Part shown: in pieces, positions 1 through 10,180 of the stretch | Layout: the number at the start of each line of letters is the position of its first letter | Position numbering within the stretch: position 1 is the stretch's first letter | Source of the DNA: Sphingopyxis sp. | GTDB taxonomy: Bacteria > Pseudomonadota > Alphaproteobacteria > Sphingomonadales > Sphingomonadaceae | NCBI GenBank assembly: GCA_030655355.1 | Contig: JAURVS010000184.1 | Span: forward strand, 1 to 38,433 | DNA length: 38,433 bases | Reading direction: 5' to 3' | Made by a program: the position numbers and the translations under genes | The notes under the pieces: generated by a model | The model's database searches: none | Told to the model about the DNA's origin: nothing | Seen by the model: only the letters and a program-made list of their open reading frames with translations

Positions 1-3
1 TTC

Positions 4-1608
4 ATGTCCATGCCTTCGATAACGATCTCCAATCTCAGCTGGTCCACGCCTGACGGCCGCGCCGTCCTTTCAGGCCTCGATCTTCATTTTCAGCGCGAAC
101 GTACGGGCATCGTCGGACGCAATGGCGTCGGCAAATCGACGCTGCTGCGTCTGCTGACCCGCGAACTTGCGCCGACGAGCGGACATATTGCGATCGACGG
201 CAGCATCGCAATGCTGCGTCAGACGGTTCAGCTTGGCGCGCGCGAAACGATTGCCGACCTGTTCGGCATCGCCCCTGCGCTCGCGCTGCTCCGCAAGGCA
301 GAGGCGGGCGATGCGACCGTCGACGAAATTGCCGGCGCCGACTGGACGCTCGAAGCCCGCGTCGACGAAGCGCTCGCGAGCATCGGCCTGTCATATGGCT
401 CTGAAACGCCGCTCGCGACGCTCTCCGGCGGCCAGCGCACGCGCGCAGCACTCGCCGGTGCCATGTTCACCGGCCCCGATTTCCTGCTGCTCGACGAACC
501 GACGAACAATCTCGACCGAGAAGGCCGCGACGCGGTGCAGAACCTGCTGCGCAGCTGGCGAGGCGGCGCGATCGTCGTCAGCCACGACCGCGAATTGCTG
601 GAGGAGATGGACGCGATCGTCGAACTGACCGGCCTTGGCAGTGCGCGCTACGGCGGCGGCTGGAGCGCCTATCGCGCCCGCAAGGAGATCGAGCAGATGG
701 CGGTCGAGGCCGAACTGGCTGGCGCCGAAAAGCGCATCGACGCAGCGCAGCGCCAAGCGCAAGCCGCCACCGAGCGACAGGACCGCCGCGATTCACGCGG
801 GCGCAGCCAAGCCGACCGCGGCGGCGCGCCGAAAATCCTTCTCGGCGCCCAGAAGCGCCGCGCCGAAGAAACGCGCGCCGCAGGAAGTCGGCTGGCCGAA
901 CGCCAGCGTGGCGAGGCCGAAGGACAGCTTGTCGCCGCCCGCGCTCGCGTCGAGATCGTCGATCCGCTATCGGTCGGACTGGCCTCGACCGGCCTCCCGG
1001 CGTCGCGCACCGTCCTCGCGATCAACCGCGTGACCGCGGGCTATGCCAAGGACCGCCCGGTGATCGAAAATCTGTCGCTTACAATCACCGGCCCCGAACG
1101 CGTGGCAATCGTCGGTCCCAATGGCGCGGGCAAGTCCACCCTTCTGGCGCTCATCGCGGGCACGCTTGCGCCCTGGTCAGGTGAAGTTCGCGTGCCCGTC
1201 CCCTTCGCGCTTTTCGATCAGCGTGTCGGTCTGCTCGACCCGGCAAGTTCGATCGCCGACAATTTTGTCCGCCTCAATCCGGGGACGACGAACAACCAAT
1301 GCCGCGCCGCGCTCGCGCGTTTCCGTTTTCGCGCCGACGCCGCCGACCGTATTGTCGGCACGCTCAGCGGGGGCCAGATGCTGCGTGCAGGACTCGGCTG
1401 CGTCCTGGGCGCACCGAACCCGCCGCAGTTGCTGATTCTCGACGAACCCGGAAACCATCTCGACATCGAGTCGCTGACTGCTGTCGAAACCGGCCTCGCC
1501 GCCTATGATGGCGCGCTGCTTGTCGTCAGCCACGATACGGCATTTCTCGACGCGATCGGGATCGAGCGAACGATAAAATTGACCCGCATCGTGACGCACG
1601 GCGCCTAA
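4..1608 (+). CDS. ABC-F family ATP-binding cassette protein (two NBDs)
   Basis: Two Walker A motifs (GRNGVGKST, GPNGAGKST), two signature motifs (LSGGQRTRAAL, LSGGQMLRAGL), two Walker B regions (LLLDEPTNNLD, LILDEPGNHLD), no TM domain. Start could be ATG at 4 or 10. Confidence 0.93.
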   Translation: MSMPSITISNLSWSTPDGRAVLSGLDLHFQRERTGIVGRNGVGKSTLLRLLTRELAPTSGHIAIDGSIAMLRQTVQLGARETIADLFGIAPALALLRKAEAGDATVDEIAGADWTLEARVDEALASIGLSYGSETPLATLSGGQRTRAALAGAMFTGPDFLLLDEPTNNLDREGRDAVQNLLRSWRGGAIVVSHDRELLEEMDAIVELTGLGSARYGGGWSAYRARKEIEQMAVEAELAGAEKRIDAAQRQAQAATERQDRRDSRGRSQADRGGAPKILLGAQKRRAEETRAAGSRLAERQRGEAEGQLVAARARVEIVDPLSVGLASTGLPASRTVLAINRVTAGYAKDRPVIENLSLTITGPERVAIVGPNGAGKSTLLALIAGTLAPWSGEVRVPVPFALFDQRVGLLDPASSIADNFVRLNPGTTNNQCRAALARFRFRADAADRIVGTLSGGQMLRAGLGCVLGAPNPPQLLILDEPGNHLDIESLTAVETGLAAYDGALLVVSHDTAFLDAIGIERTIKLTRIVTHGA

Positions 1609-1698
1609 TCGTCTGCTACGCATGAATTTCGTGCCAAAACGCGATCTTTCCGCGCGCTTGCTAACGTTCTTTTAACTACCGCGCACCAACAACCGGAT

Positions 1699-2370
1699 AT
1701 GCCTATTTCCGGACATTTTCTCCCATCGGTGCTCAGCGCCGATAAGCGTCATGACGCGCGCCGCAAACTCAGCCTTCTCGCCAAGGGTTCGCAGCACGAC
1801 GGCACCGGCATCGAGGTGCAGATACACAACATCTCCGGAACCGGACTGTTGTTCGAAAGCGACATCAAGCTCGCAGCCGGCGACCGGATCGAAATCGAGC
1901 TTCCGCACGCCGGCGACATCACGGCGGTTGTCATCTGGGCGAGCGGGCGGCTGTTCGGATGCCAGTTCGAAGGCCCCGTGTCGCCCGCGACGTTAAGCGC
2001 CGTCGAACTCAAGAGCGCTCTTGGTACAGCGCCCAGCCTCGACGACGACACCGCCGAAGCGGCGAACGACGATGCTTTCGGCGCACGCCTGCTACGCCTT
2101 CGCACCAGCGCCGGCCTCAGTCAGGCCGAAGTTGCCGAACGCATGGATGTCAGCGCGCCGTCGGTCTCGAGTTGGGAAAATGGCCGCGTGCGTCCCAAGC
2201 CCGGCCGCATCGCCAAGCTCGCGGACATTCTCGGTGTCCAGACGTCCGACCTGCTTGAAGATGTTGCGGCGCCCGAGGGGTTTCAGGAGGTCATCGACCG
2301 CAGCCGCGAACAGATTGCGCGCGCCGTCGGGATCGACATCGAAAAAGTTCGGATCATCCTCGAATTCTAG
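1699..2370 (+). CDS. PilZ domain - XRE-type helix-turn-helix fusion protein
   Basis: N-terminal RHDAR (RxxxR) and NISGTG (NxSxxG) PilZ motifs; C-terminal HTH (LRLRTSAGLSQAEVAERMDVSAPSVSSWENGRVRPKPGRIAKLADILGV). Confidence 0.85.
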   Translation: MPISGHFLPSVLSADKRHDARRKLSLLAKGSQHDGTGIEVQIHNISGTGLLFESDIKLAAGDRIEIELPHAGDITAVVIWASGRLFGCQFEGPVSPATLSAVELKSALGTAPSLDDDTAEAANDDAFGARLLRLRTSAGLSQAEVAERMDVSAPSVSSWENGRVRPKPGRIAKLADILGVQTSDLLEDVAAPEGFQEVIDRSREQIARAVGIDIEKVRIILEF

Positions 2371-2379
2371 CGTCGCGAC

Positions 2380-3030
2380 CTAGGCCGCAAGCACCCGCGC
2401 GATCAGCCTTTCTTCTTTCGCGATCCACGGCGCCATGCTCGGCCGCGACAGGATCGCTTCGCTCCACGCCGCAATCTTCGGATGCACCGCCGCATTGATG
2501 CACGCGCCGCAGTGGCGGAAATTCATCAACGGCGAGGCGACCGCGAGGTCGGCGAGCGTCAGCCGGTCGCCGACGAGGAAGCCCGACGCCGGGATCGCGC
2601 TTTCCAGATAGTCGAGCAGCTTGGGCAGTTCCTCGCCTTCGGCCAGCGCCGCTGCTGTCAGATCGCCTTCGCGCCCGAGGAATTTCGGCGCGACGATGCG
2701 GTTGAAGAACATCTTGCCGCTGCACGCCGCGAACACCGTATCGCCGAATTCGTCCCACCAGATGACGCGCCCGCGGTCCTGCGGATCGGCCGGGATCAGC
2801 GCGGGCTCGGGATATTTCGCCTCCAGATAGTGGATGATCGCGCTCGAATCGGCGAGCAGGAAGCCGTCGTCATTCATCGCAGGCATCTTGCCGAGCGGCG
2901 ATGCGGCGCGGAAACCCGGATCGGGATCACCGATCCCGACGCCCTTCAGCTCGAAATCGATCCCCTTCTCGCCCAGAAAGCCCAGCAATTTCCGTACGAA
3001 CGGCGACACCAGCGAACCATAGATAATCAT
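2380..3030 (-). CDS. Glutathione S-transferase family protein
   Basis: Thioredoxin-fold N-terminus (MIIYGSLVSPFVRKLLGFLGEKGIDFEL...SPLGKMPAM...LADSSAIIHYLEAKYP) and GST C-terminal motif (LTLADLAVASPL). Confidence 0.92.
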   Translation of the reverse strand: MIIYGSLVSPFVRKLLGFLGEKGIDFELKGVGIGDPDPGFRAASPLGKMPAMNDDGFLLADSSAIIHYLEAKYPEPALIPADPQDRGRVIWWDEFGDTVFAACSGKMFFNRIVAPKFLGREGDLTAAALAEGEELPKLLDYLESAIPASGFLVGDRLTLADLAVASPLMNFRHCGACINAAVHPKIAAWSEAILSRPSMAPWIAKEERLIARVLAA

Positions 3031-3198
3031 CGAGCATCCTCCCTTTTATCGCTCGCAGCATAAGCGAAAGCTTGCGTCTCGCAACCCGCACGCCCCCGCC
3101 ATTTCGGCGCGAAATATGCTTGCTATCGCCCGCCCGCCATGAAACATCCGGTGACAGAGGGGTCGCTGCGAAAGCAGCCAGCAGGCAGGATAATCAAC

Positions 3199-4833
3199 AT
3201 GCGCCCTTCATCATGGGCAGATCGGCTGTTGGCGCTGCTTGTCCGGTTCGTTGGGCTGGTCATCCTGCTCGCGACCATCACGGCCGCCGCCGCCAGTTTC
3301 TTCTACAATCAATCGGGCGAAGAGGATCAGGCTGCGCAGATTGCGGGGCAGGTCAATATGCGCTTGCGCGACCATGTCGCAGTACTCGAAGGCGTACGCG
3401 CGCTCTATCAGTCCGACAGCGCCGCGAGCGGCCCCGGCATCCGCGCTTATCTCAACGCACTCCAGCCGCAGGTCCGCGCGCCGGGGATGGAAGGCGTCGG
3501 CATCGCCGCCGCGATGCGCGCCGGAACCCCCGCCGCGCTCGAAGCCAAGCTGCGCGAAAATTACGGCGAGGACATCAAGGTCTGGCCCGCGACCGATCAG
3601 CCGATCGGCTTCAGCGTCGTGCTTGTCGAACCCTACACCCCCCGCCGCCACGTCGCGCTCGGCTTTGACATGTACAGCGAGCCGGTCCGGCGCGCGGCGA
3701 TGCGGCGCGCCTGGCAAACCGGGCAACCCGCGGCGAGCGGCATCGTCCATCTCGCGCAGGAACGCGCGGTAAAGGTGAAACAGCCGGGCTTTCTGATCTA
3801 CCTTCCCGTCTATGCCCGCGCCCCGGCGGGATCCGACACTGTCGTGACCGCCGATGGCGTGCGCCCGGTCGAGGCGTTCGTCTATGCGCCATTCCGCACC
3901 ACCGACATGATCAAGGCGGTTCTCGGGCCGCAGCTCGACGGGATTGCGGGCATCGAAGTCTATGCGGGCGAGGGCCCTTCGGCGCCGCTCGTCTTCAGCA
4001 AGGGCAAAATGGGGTGGGACGCGCATGAAGAGAAATTGCGCGTCGCCGACCGCATCTGGACGATGCGCATCTCCTATGGCCGCAATCTCGAACGGCTCGG
4101 CCGTCCCTTCGCGATCCTGTTGTTCGGGATCGCGCTGGCGCTTCTCGCGACGCAACTCCACCGCGTCCAGCGGCGGCGGATCAGCGCGTTCCAGGCGCTC
4201 GCCGCGCAACGGGCACGCCATGCCGAGGACCGCGAACTGATGATCGGCGAAATGGCGCACCGCATGAAGAACGCCTTCGCACGCATCGGTGCGCTCGCAC
4301 GCATCACGTTACGCGAATCCGAAAGTCTCGAAGATTTCGAAACCAAATTCGACGGCCGGATGCGCGCGCTTTCCGACGCTAAACAGATGCTCGTCACCGG
4401 CGCAGTCGACAGCGTCCAGCTCGACAGGATCGTCCACCGCGAACTCGAACTCGCGGGTCGCTCGCCGACCGAGCTGGCCGCCGTCACCGGACCCGACGTC
4501 CGTCTCGATGACGAGGGGGCCCAGGCGCTCTCGCTCGCGATCCACGAATTCGTCACCAACAGCATCAAATATGGCGCGCTGTCGGGCATTGGCGCGCTTG
4601 CGGTCAGCTGGCGCCGCGTCGATGGCCAGATCGAACTGAACTGGATCGAAAGCGACCTTCCCGAAACCCCGCATATCGACACCGAAAGTTTTGGCACGCA
4701 ATTCATCCGCACGCTGATCGAGCGGCAGCTCAAGGGTAGCTGGCAGCGCAGCGCAGTTGACAACCGCCTCACCATCGTCATTCGCTGGCCGGATAATGGC
4801 ATCCCCGACCCCGCCCTCAATCCCGATCGATAA
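3199..4833 (+). CDS. CHASE-domain sensor histidine kinase, HWE/HisKA_2-like
   Basis: N-terminal TM, CHASE-like periplasmic domain, second TM, then [26 protein letters not shown] (HWE-like H-box) and [16 protein letters not shown]-box. ORF track start is 3139; ATG at 3199 preceded by an AGGCAGGA-like RBS is likelier. Confidence 0.85.
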   Translation: MRPSSWADRLLALLVRFVGLVILLATITAAAASFFYNQSGEEDQAAQIAGQVNMRLRDHVAVLEGVRALYQSDSAASGPGIRAYLNALQPQVRAPGMEGVGIAAAMRAGTPAALEAKLRENYGEDIKVWPATDQPIGFSVVLVEPYTPRRHVALGFDMYSEPVRRAAMRRAWQTGQPAASGIVHLAQERAVKVKQPGFLIYLPVYARAPAGSDTVVTADGVRPVEAFVYAPFRTTDMIKAVLGPQLDGIAGIEVYAGEGPSAPLVFSKGKMGWDAHEEKLRVADRIWTMRISYGRNLERLGRPFAILLFGIALALLATQLHRVQRRRISAFQALAAQRARHAEDRELMIGEMAHRMKNAFARIGALARITLRESESLEDFETKFDGRMRALSDAKQMLVTGAVDSVQLDRIVHRELELAGRSPTELAAVTGPDVRLDDEGAQALSLAIHEFVTNSIKYGALSGIGALAVSWRRVDGQIELNWIESDLPETPHIDTESFGTQFIRTLIERQLKGSWQRSAVDNRLTIVIRWPDNGIPDPALNPDR

Positions 4834-7800
4834 TCGCTGGCAAATCTGGATCGATCGCGGCGGCACCTTCACCGATGTCGTCGCGCAGTCGCCCGATGGC
4901 GCAGTTGTCACGACCAAATATCTGAGCGAAGATCCTGCGCGCCCCGGCGACGCCGCGGTCAATGCGATCCGCGACCTCACCGGCGCGGGCAGTGGCGCCT
5001 TGCCCCCGCTCGCGATCCGCATGGGCAGCACCGTCGCGACCAACGCGCTGCTCGAACGCAAGGGCGAGCCCACTCTGCTCGCAATAACCCGCGGCTTCGG
5101 CGACGCGCTCACCATCGGCTATCAGGATCGCCCCGACCTGTTCGCGCGCCGGCTCTACCGCATTCCCCCGCCGCACGCCGCCGTCGCCGAGATCATCGAG
5201 CGCGTCGGCCCCGACGGCGACGTGCTGACCCCGCTCGACGAGGACGCCGCCCGCGCCGCGCTCCAGGCGGCGCGCGGCAACGGCCTCACCAGCGTCGCGA
5301 TCGTGCTGATGCACGGCTATCGCTATCCCGCGCACGAGCAGCGCCTCGCCGCCATCGCACGCGAAACGGGCTTCACCCAGATTTCGACGAGTCACGACGT
5401 CAGCGCGCTGATCAAGCTGATCGGCCGCGGCGACACGACGCTCGCCGACGCTTATCTTTCGCCCGTCCTGCGGCACTATGTCGATCAATTCTGCGGCGCG
5501 CTCGGCGCCCGATCCAATGGGGGCATCGAACCGCAATTCATGAAAAGCTCGGGCGGCCTCGCCGCCGCCAACGCCTTCCACGGCCGCGACGCGATTCTCT
5601 CGGGGCCTGCGGGCGGCATCGTCGGTATGGTCGGGAGCGCCGCGCCGCTGGGCAAGGACCGGCTGATCGGCTTTGACATGGGCGGCACTTCGACCGACGT
5701 CAGCCATTATGCCGGGCGGCTCGAGCGCGACAATGAAACGATCGTCGCGGGCACGCGCATCCGCGCCCCGATGCTCCGCATCCACACCGTCGCGGCGGGC
5801 GGCGGCTCGATCTGCCGCTGGGACGGCGCGCGCCTGCTCGTTGGCCCCGAAAGCGCGGGCGCCAACCCCGGCCCTGCTGCCTACGGCCGCGGCGGCCCGC
5901 TCACCGTCACCGATTGCAACATCCTGCTCGGCAAGATCCAGCCCGACCATTTCCCCAAACTCTTCGGCCCAAACGGCGAGCAGCCGCTCGACCGCGCTAT
6001 CGTGGTGGAGAAATTCGCCGCAATGGCGGCCGAAGTCGGCAATATCACCCCCGAAGCGCTCGCCGAAGGTCTGCTCGCCATCGCAGTCCAGCAGATGGCA
6101 AACGCGATCAAGCGCATCACCATCGCGCGCGGCCATGACGTGACGCAAGGCTACAGCCTCGTCGGCTTTGGCGGCGCGGCGGGACAGCATGTCTGCCTCG
6201 TCGCCGACGCGCTCGGGGTCGACGAGATATTGCTCCACCCGCTTGCGGGCGTGCTTTCGGCCTATGGCATGGGCCTCGCCAGACCCTCGGCGATCCGCGA
6301 GCGAACGCTGTCGATCAAGCTCGACGCCGACTGCACAGCGACGCTCGCCGCCGTCGAAGCCGAATTGTCGCAGCAGGCGCGCGGCGAGCTCGCTGCCGAT
6401 GCCGAAACCCGTCGCGAAACCCTCCTCTTCGTCCGCCTTGCCGACAGCGACAATGCGATCGAACTCCGGCTCGCCGCGCCCGCCGAAGTCGCTGAGGCGT
6501 TCGCCGCCGCCTTCCGCCAGCGCTTCGGCTATGCACCGCATGCCAATCTCGTCGTCGACCGCATCCGCGTCGAACTGACCGAGGCGGGCGACGCATCCGC
6601 CACCCTCCCCGCTCCCGCGCCATCGGCCGAGACCGCGCCCGAGATAATCACCCCCTGGCTGGCGGGCGCGGCGCATGACGTTCCGCTTCACCAGCGCGCC
6701 GCGCTCGCCCCCGGCCGCACGCTCACCGGCCCCGCGATCATCATCGACGCGCTCTCGACGACGATCGTCGAACCGGGCTGGAACGCGAAGGTCGAGCAGG
6801 AAGGGACGTTGAAACTATCGGCCGCACCCCGGCGAAAACCGGGGCTCAGTTCAACCGAGATCGGGCGCGGCATCACGGAAGACGGCTCGAACCCAGACCC
6901 CATCCGCCTCGAAATCTTCAACAGCCTGTTCATGGCGATCGCCGAGGAAATGGGCGGCGCGCTTCAGCACAGCGCCTCGTCGATTAACATCCGCGAGCGG
7001 CTCGACTTTTCCTGCGCGCTCTTCGACGGCACCGGCCGCCTCGTTGCCAATGCGCCGCATATGCCGGTGCATCTAGGATCGATGGGCGAAAGCGTCCGCA
7101 CCATTCTCCGCCAGCGCGGTCCCGGTCCCGATGGCGCGCCGCGCGACGGTCGCGGCCTTCGGCGCGGCGACGCCTATGCGCTCAACGCCCCCTATGACGG
7201 CGGCACGCATCTCCCCGATATCACCGTCATCATGCCCGTGTTCGTCGAAGCGGCGGACGCGCCATCCTTCTTCGTCGCCGCGCGCGGCCATCACGCCGAC
7301 CTCGGCGGCATCGCGCCCGGCTCGATGCCGCCCGACAGCCGCAGCATCGACGACGAAGGCATTCTCTTCGACAATATGTTGATCGTCGACGACGGCGATT
7401 TCCGCGATACCGCTGTCGCGGCGCACCTCCTCGACAGCGTCTGGCCCGCGCGCAACCCCGCGCTCAATATCGCCGACCTCAAGGCGCAGGTCGCCGCCTG
7501 CCAGCGCGGTGCCAGCGCGCTCGCCGACCTCTCCGCAGCGCATGGTGCCGCGACCGTCGCCGCCTATATGGCGCACGGACAACGCCAGGCCGAGGCCGCC
7601 GTCCGCCAACTCATCGCGCGCCTCGATAATGGCTCCTTCCGCTACGCGATGGACAATGGCGCCGAAGTGGTCGTCGCGGTGACGATCGACCGCGAAGCGC
7701 GTCACGTCACGATCGATTTCACCGGGTCGTCGGCGACGCTGCCCGACAATTTCAACGCGCCCACCCCCGTCGTTCGCGCCGCGGTGCTTTATGTGCTGCG

Positions 7801-8461
7801 CACGATGCTCGACGATCCGATCCCGATGAACGAGGGCTGCCTCGCCCCCGTCACGCTGATCATCCCCGAAAATTCGATGCTCTCGCCCGCCTATCCCGCT
7901 GCGGTTGTCGCGGGAAATGTCGAGACCAGCCAGGTCATCACCGACGCGCTGTTCGCCGCCTTTGGCGCAATGGCTCCCGCGCAGGGGACGATGAACAATT
8001 TCACCTTCGGCAATGACACGTACCAATATTATGAAACGATCGCCGGCGGCTCGGGCGCGGGCCCCGGCTTTGACGGCACCAGCGTAATCCAGACGCATAT
8101 GACGAACAGCCGGATGACCGATCCCGAAGTGATGGAGGGGCGCTTCCCCGTCATCGTCGAGCAATTTGCGATCCTGCCGGGCTCGGGCGGCGCGGGCCAA
8201 TGGCACGGCGGCGACGGCGCCACGCGCCGCATCCGTTTCCGCGCGCCGATGAGCGCAAACATCCTCGCGAACCGCCGCACGGTCGCTCCGCGCGGCCTCG
8301 CGGGAGGCAGCGATGCTGCCCCCGGCCGCAACTGGGTCGAACGCGCCGACGGATCGACCGAAACGCTCGGCGCAACGGGCAGCGCCGATCTGCGGACGGG
8401 AGACATGTTCGTGATCGAAACGCCCGGCGGCGGCGGCTATGGCAAGGCGGGAGAGAAATGA
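4796..8461 (+). CDS. Fused hydantoinase/oxoprolinase (HyuA + HyuB domains), 5-oxoprolinase-like
   Basis: HyuA N-terminus ([18 protein letters not shown]), [15 protein letters not shown] and [18 protein letters not shown]; HyuB half ([41 protein letters not shown] ... [14 protein letters not shown]). ATG 4796 overlaps the upstream kinase gene by 38 bp. Confidence 0.9.
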   Translation: MASPTPPSIPIDNRWQIWIDRGGTFTDVVAQSPDGAVVTTKYLSEDPARPGDAAVNAIRDLTGAGSGALPPLAIRMGSTVATNALLERKGEPTLLAITRGFGDALTIGYQDRPDLFARRLYRIPPPHAAVAEIIERVGPDGDVLTPLDEDAARAALQAARGNGLTSVAIVLMHGYRYPAHEQRLAAIARETGFTQISTSHDVSALIKLIGRGDTTLADAYLSPVLRHYVDQFCGALGARSNGGIEPQFMKSSGGLAAANAFHGRDAILSGPAGGIVGMVGSAAPLGKDRLIGFDMGGTSTDVSHYAGRLERDNETIVAGTRIRAPMLRIHTVAAGGGSICRWDGARLLVGPESAGANPGPAAYGRGGPLTVTDCNILLGKIQPDHFPKLFGPNGEQPLDRAIVVEKFAAMAAEVGNITPEALAEGLLAIAVQQMANAIKRITIARGHDVTQGYSLVGFGGAAGQHVCLVADALGVDEILLHPLAGVLSAYGMGLARPSAIRERTLSIKLDADCTATLAAVEAELSQQARGELAADAETRRETLLFVRLADSDNAIELRLAAPAEVAEAFAAAFRQRFGYAPHANLVVDRIRVELTEAGDASATLPAPAPSAETAPEIITPWLAGAAHDVPLHQRAALAPGRTLTGPAIIIDALSTTIVEPGWNAKVEQEGTLKLSAAPRRKPGLSSTEIGRGITEDGSNPDPIRLEIFNSLFMAIAEEMGGALQHSASSINIRERLDFSCALFDGTGRLVANAPHMPVHLGSMGESVRTILRQRGPGPDGAPRDGRGLRRGDAYALNAPYDGGTHLPDITVIMPVFVEAADAPSFFVAARGHHADLGGIAPGSMPPDSRSIDDEGILFDNMLIVDDGDFRDTAVAAHLLDSVWPARNPALNIADLKAQVAACQRGASALADLSAAHGAATVAAYMAHGQRQAEAAVRQLIARLDNGSFRYAMDNGAEVVVAVTIDREARHVTIDFTGSSATLPDNFNAPTPVVRAAVLYVLRTMLDDPIPMNEGCLAPVTLIIPENSMLSPAYPAAVVAGNVETSQVITDALFAAFGAMAPAQGTMNNFTFGNDTYQYYETIAGGSGAGPGFDGTSVIQTHMTNSRMTDPEVMEGRFPVIVEQFAILPGSGGAGQWHGGDGATRRIRFRAPMSANILANRRTVAPRGLAGGSDAAPGRNWVERADGSTETLGATGSADLRTGDMFVIETPGGGGYGKAGEK
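6827..6844. repeat. REP-like palindrome CCCCGG-CGAAAA-CCGGGG inside the oxoprolinase linker
   Basis: Perfect 6-bp arms and 6-nt loop, in frame between the HyuA and HyuB halves (protein ...[19 protein letters not shown]...). Confidence 0.5.
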
Positions 8462-8511
8462 TGGCCGACATCAAGATACAGATGTTCCCCGGCTCTGGTC
8501 ATGGGGCCTAG
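8461..8511 (+). CDS. Putative 16-aa ORF ([16 protein letters not shown]) between oxoprolinase and DUF969 genes
   Basis: ATG shares its A with the oxoprolinase TGA; preceded by GGCGGGAGAG; TAG stop 2 nt before the DUF969 ATG. Coding status unproven. Confidence 0.3.
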   Translation: MADIKIQMFPGSGHGA

Positions 8512-8513
8512 CG

Positions 8514-9197
8514 ATGCTCGTCCTGATCGGCATCCTCATCATCATCGCGGGCTTCGTGCTCCGCTTCAATCCGCTGCTCGTGATCATGGCCTCGGCGCTC
8601 GCGACCGGGCTCGCCGCCGGCCTCGACATCACTGCGATCATCGCCGCCTTCGGCAAGGCGTTCAACGACACGCGCTATGTCTCGATGGTCTGGATCGTCC
8701 TGCCCGTCATCGGGCTGCTCGAGGCCTATGGTCTTCAGCAACATGCGCGCAGCCTGATCGGCCGCATGAAAGGCGCGACGCTTGGCCGCCTTCTGACCTC
8801 CTATCTGCTTCTTCGTCAGGCGATGGCCGCGGTCGGCCTCACCTCGGTCGCGGGCCATCCGCAAACCGTCCGCCCGCTCGTCGCACCGATGGCCGAAGCC
8901 GCCGCCGAGGCAAAGAATGACGCGCTCACCGACGACCAGCGCGAGGAAGTCAAAGCCTTTTCCGCCGCAACCGACAATATCGGCCTCTTCTTCGGCGAGG
9001 ATATTTTCCTCGCGATCGGCTCGATCCTGCTGATGAAAGGCGTGCTCGAAGGCTACGGCTATATCATCGAGCCGCTACACTTCTCGCTCTGGGCGATCCC
9101 AACCGCGATCGCCGCTTTCCTGATCCACGGCTTCCGCCTTCGCCGCCTCGAACAGCGAATGGCCCGAAAGACCATCGGACAGGAGGCGGACGTATGA
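8514..9197 (+). CDS. DUF969 family inner-membrane protein
   Basis: Hydrophobic protein MLVLIGILIIIAGFVLRFNPLLVIMASALATGLAAG..., paired with a DUF979-like gene. Track start 8439 overlaps the oxoprolinase; ATG at 8514 preferred. Confidence 0.82.
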   Translation: MLVLIGILIIIAGFVLRFNPLLVIMASALATGLAAGLDITAIIAAFGKAFNDTRYVSMVWIVLPVIGLLEAYGLQQHARSLIGRMKGATLGRLLTSYLLLRQAMAAVGLTSVAGHPQTVRPLVAPMAEAAAEAKNDALTDDQREEVKAFSAATDNIGLFFGEDIFLAIGSILLMKGVLEGYGYIIEPLHFSLWAIPTAIAAFLIHGFRLRRLEQRMARKTIGQEADV

Positions 9198-10132
9198 TCA
9201 CGCTCGACTTCGTCTATGTCCTCGCGGGAATGACCTTTGCGATGTTCGCGCTGCTCGGCCTCTATGACCGCAGCAACCCCAAGCGCTTCGGCAACGCCGC
9301 CTTCTGGGGACTGCTCGCGCTGTCGATGATCGGCGGCGACTATCTCGGCGACTTCGGCAACGGACTGCTCGTTCTCGCGCTCGTCGCGATCGCGGGCACC
9401 GGCCAGATCGGCCGCGCGCCCGGCGGCGACGTGCCCGCCGATGTGCAGGCCGAGCGGGCCGCGCGCCACGGCCCTTTTCTGCTCCTTGTCGCGCTGATCA
9501 TCCCCGCGGTCGCGCTCGCCGGGACCTTTCTCTTCAAATGGGTGCCGGGCCTCGCCGATCCCAAGCAAGCGACCCTCATCTCGCTCGCGCTCGGCGTCCT
9601 TATCGCGCTCGCCGTCGGCATGGCGCGCCTAAAGCCCCCGCCGCTGCTCCCGCTCCAACAGGGCCGCCGCTTGCTCGATGCGGTCGGCTGGGCCGCGATC
9701 CTGCCGCAGATGCTCGCAAGTCTCGGCGCGGTTTTTGCACTCGCCGGGGTCGGCGAAGTCGTCGGCGCCCTCATCGGAACGGCAATTCCCGAAGGCAGCC
9801 TGTTCGGCGCCACGCTCGCCTTCGGGCTTGGCATGGCGATCTTCACCATGGTGATGGGCAACGCCTTCGCCGCTTTTCCGGTGATGCTCGCCGCGGTCGG
9901 CATGCCCCTGCTCATCAAGCAATATGGCGGCGACCCCGCCGTCGTCGCCGCGATCGGCATGCTCGCGGGCTTCTGCGGCACATTGCTCACCCCGATGGCG
10001 GCAAACTTCAACCTCGTCCCCGCGGCGCTGCTCGAACTCAAAAATCCCTATGGCGTGATCAAGGCGCAAGTCGGCACCGCCGTCCCCCTGCTCGCGGTCA
10101 ATATCCTCTTCATCTGGCTTTTCGCTTTCTGA
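9194..10132 (+). CDS. DUF979 family inner-membrane protein
   Basis: Multi-TM protein (ITLDFVYVLAGMTFAMFALLGLYDRSNPKRFGNAAFWGLLALSMIGGDYLGDFGNGLLV...); 4-bp overlap with the DUF969 gene. Confidence 0.82.
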   Translation: MITLDFVYVLAGMTFAMFALLGLYDRSNPKRFGNAAFWGLLALSMIGGDYLGDFGNGLLVLALVAIAGTGQIGRAPGGDVPADVQAERAARHGPFLLLVALIIPAVALAGTFLFKWVPGLADPKQATLISLALGVLIALAVGMARLKPPPLLPLQQGRRLLDAVGWAAILPQMLASLGAVFALAGVGEVVGALIGTAIPEGSLFGATLAFGLGMAIFTMVMGNAFAAFPVMLAAVGMPLLIKQYGGDPAVVAAIGMLAGFCGTLLTPMAANFNLVPAALLELKNPYGVIKAQVGTAVPLLAVNILFIWLFAF

Positions 10133-10180
10133 CCGCCACGCCAAAAATCCCGTTCGTGTCGAGCCGATAAGGAAGGTTGC

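Noticed and set aside
4817-6691. 624-aa minus-strand ORF opposite the oxoprolinase
   Set aside because: Antisense shadow ORF; the plus strand has conserved HyuA motifs over the same span.
8439-8513. Upstream start of the DUF969 ORF
   Set aside because: Would overlap the oxoprolinase and add a charged non-conserved peptide; ATG 8514 opens directly into the TM segment.
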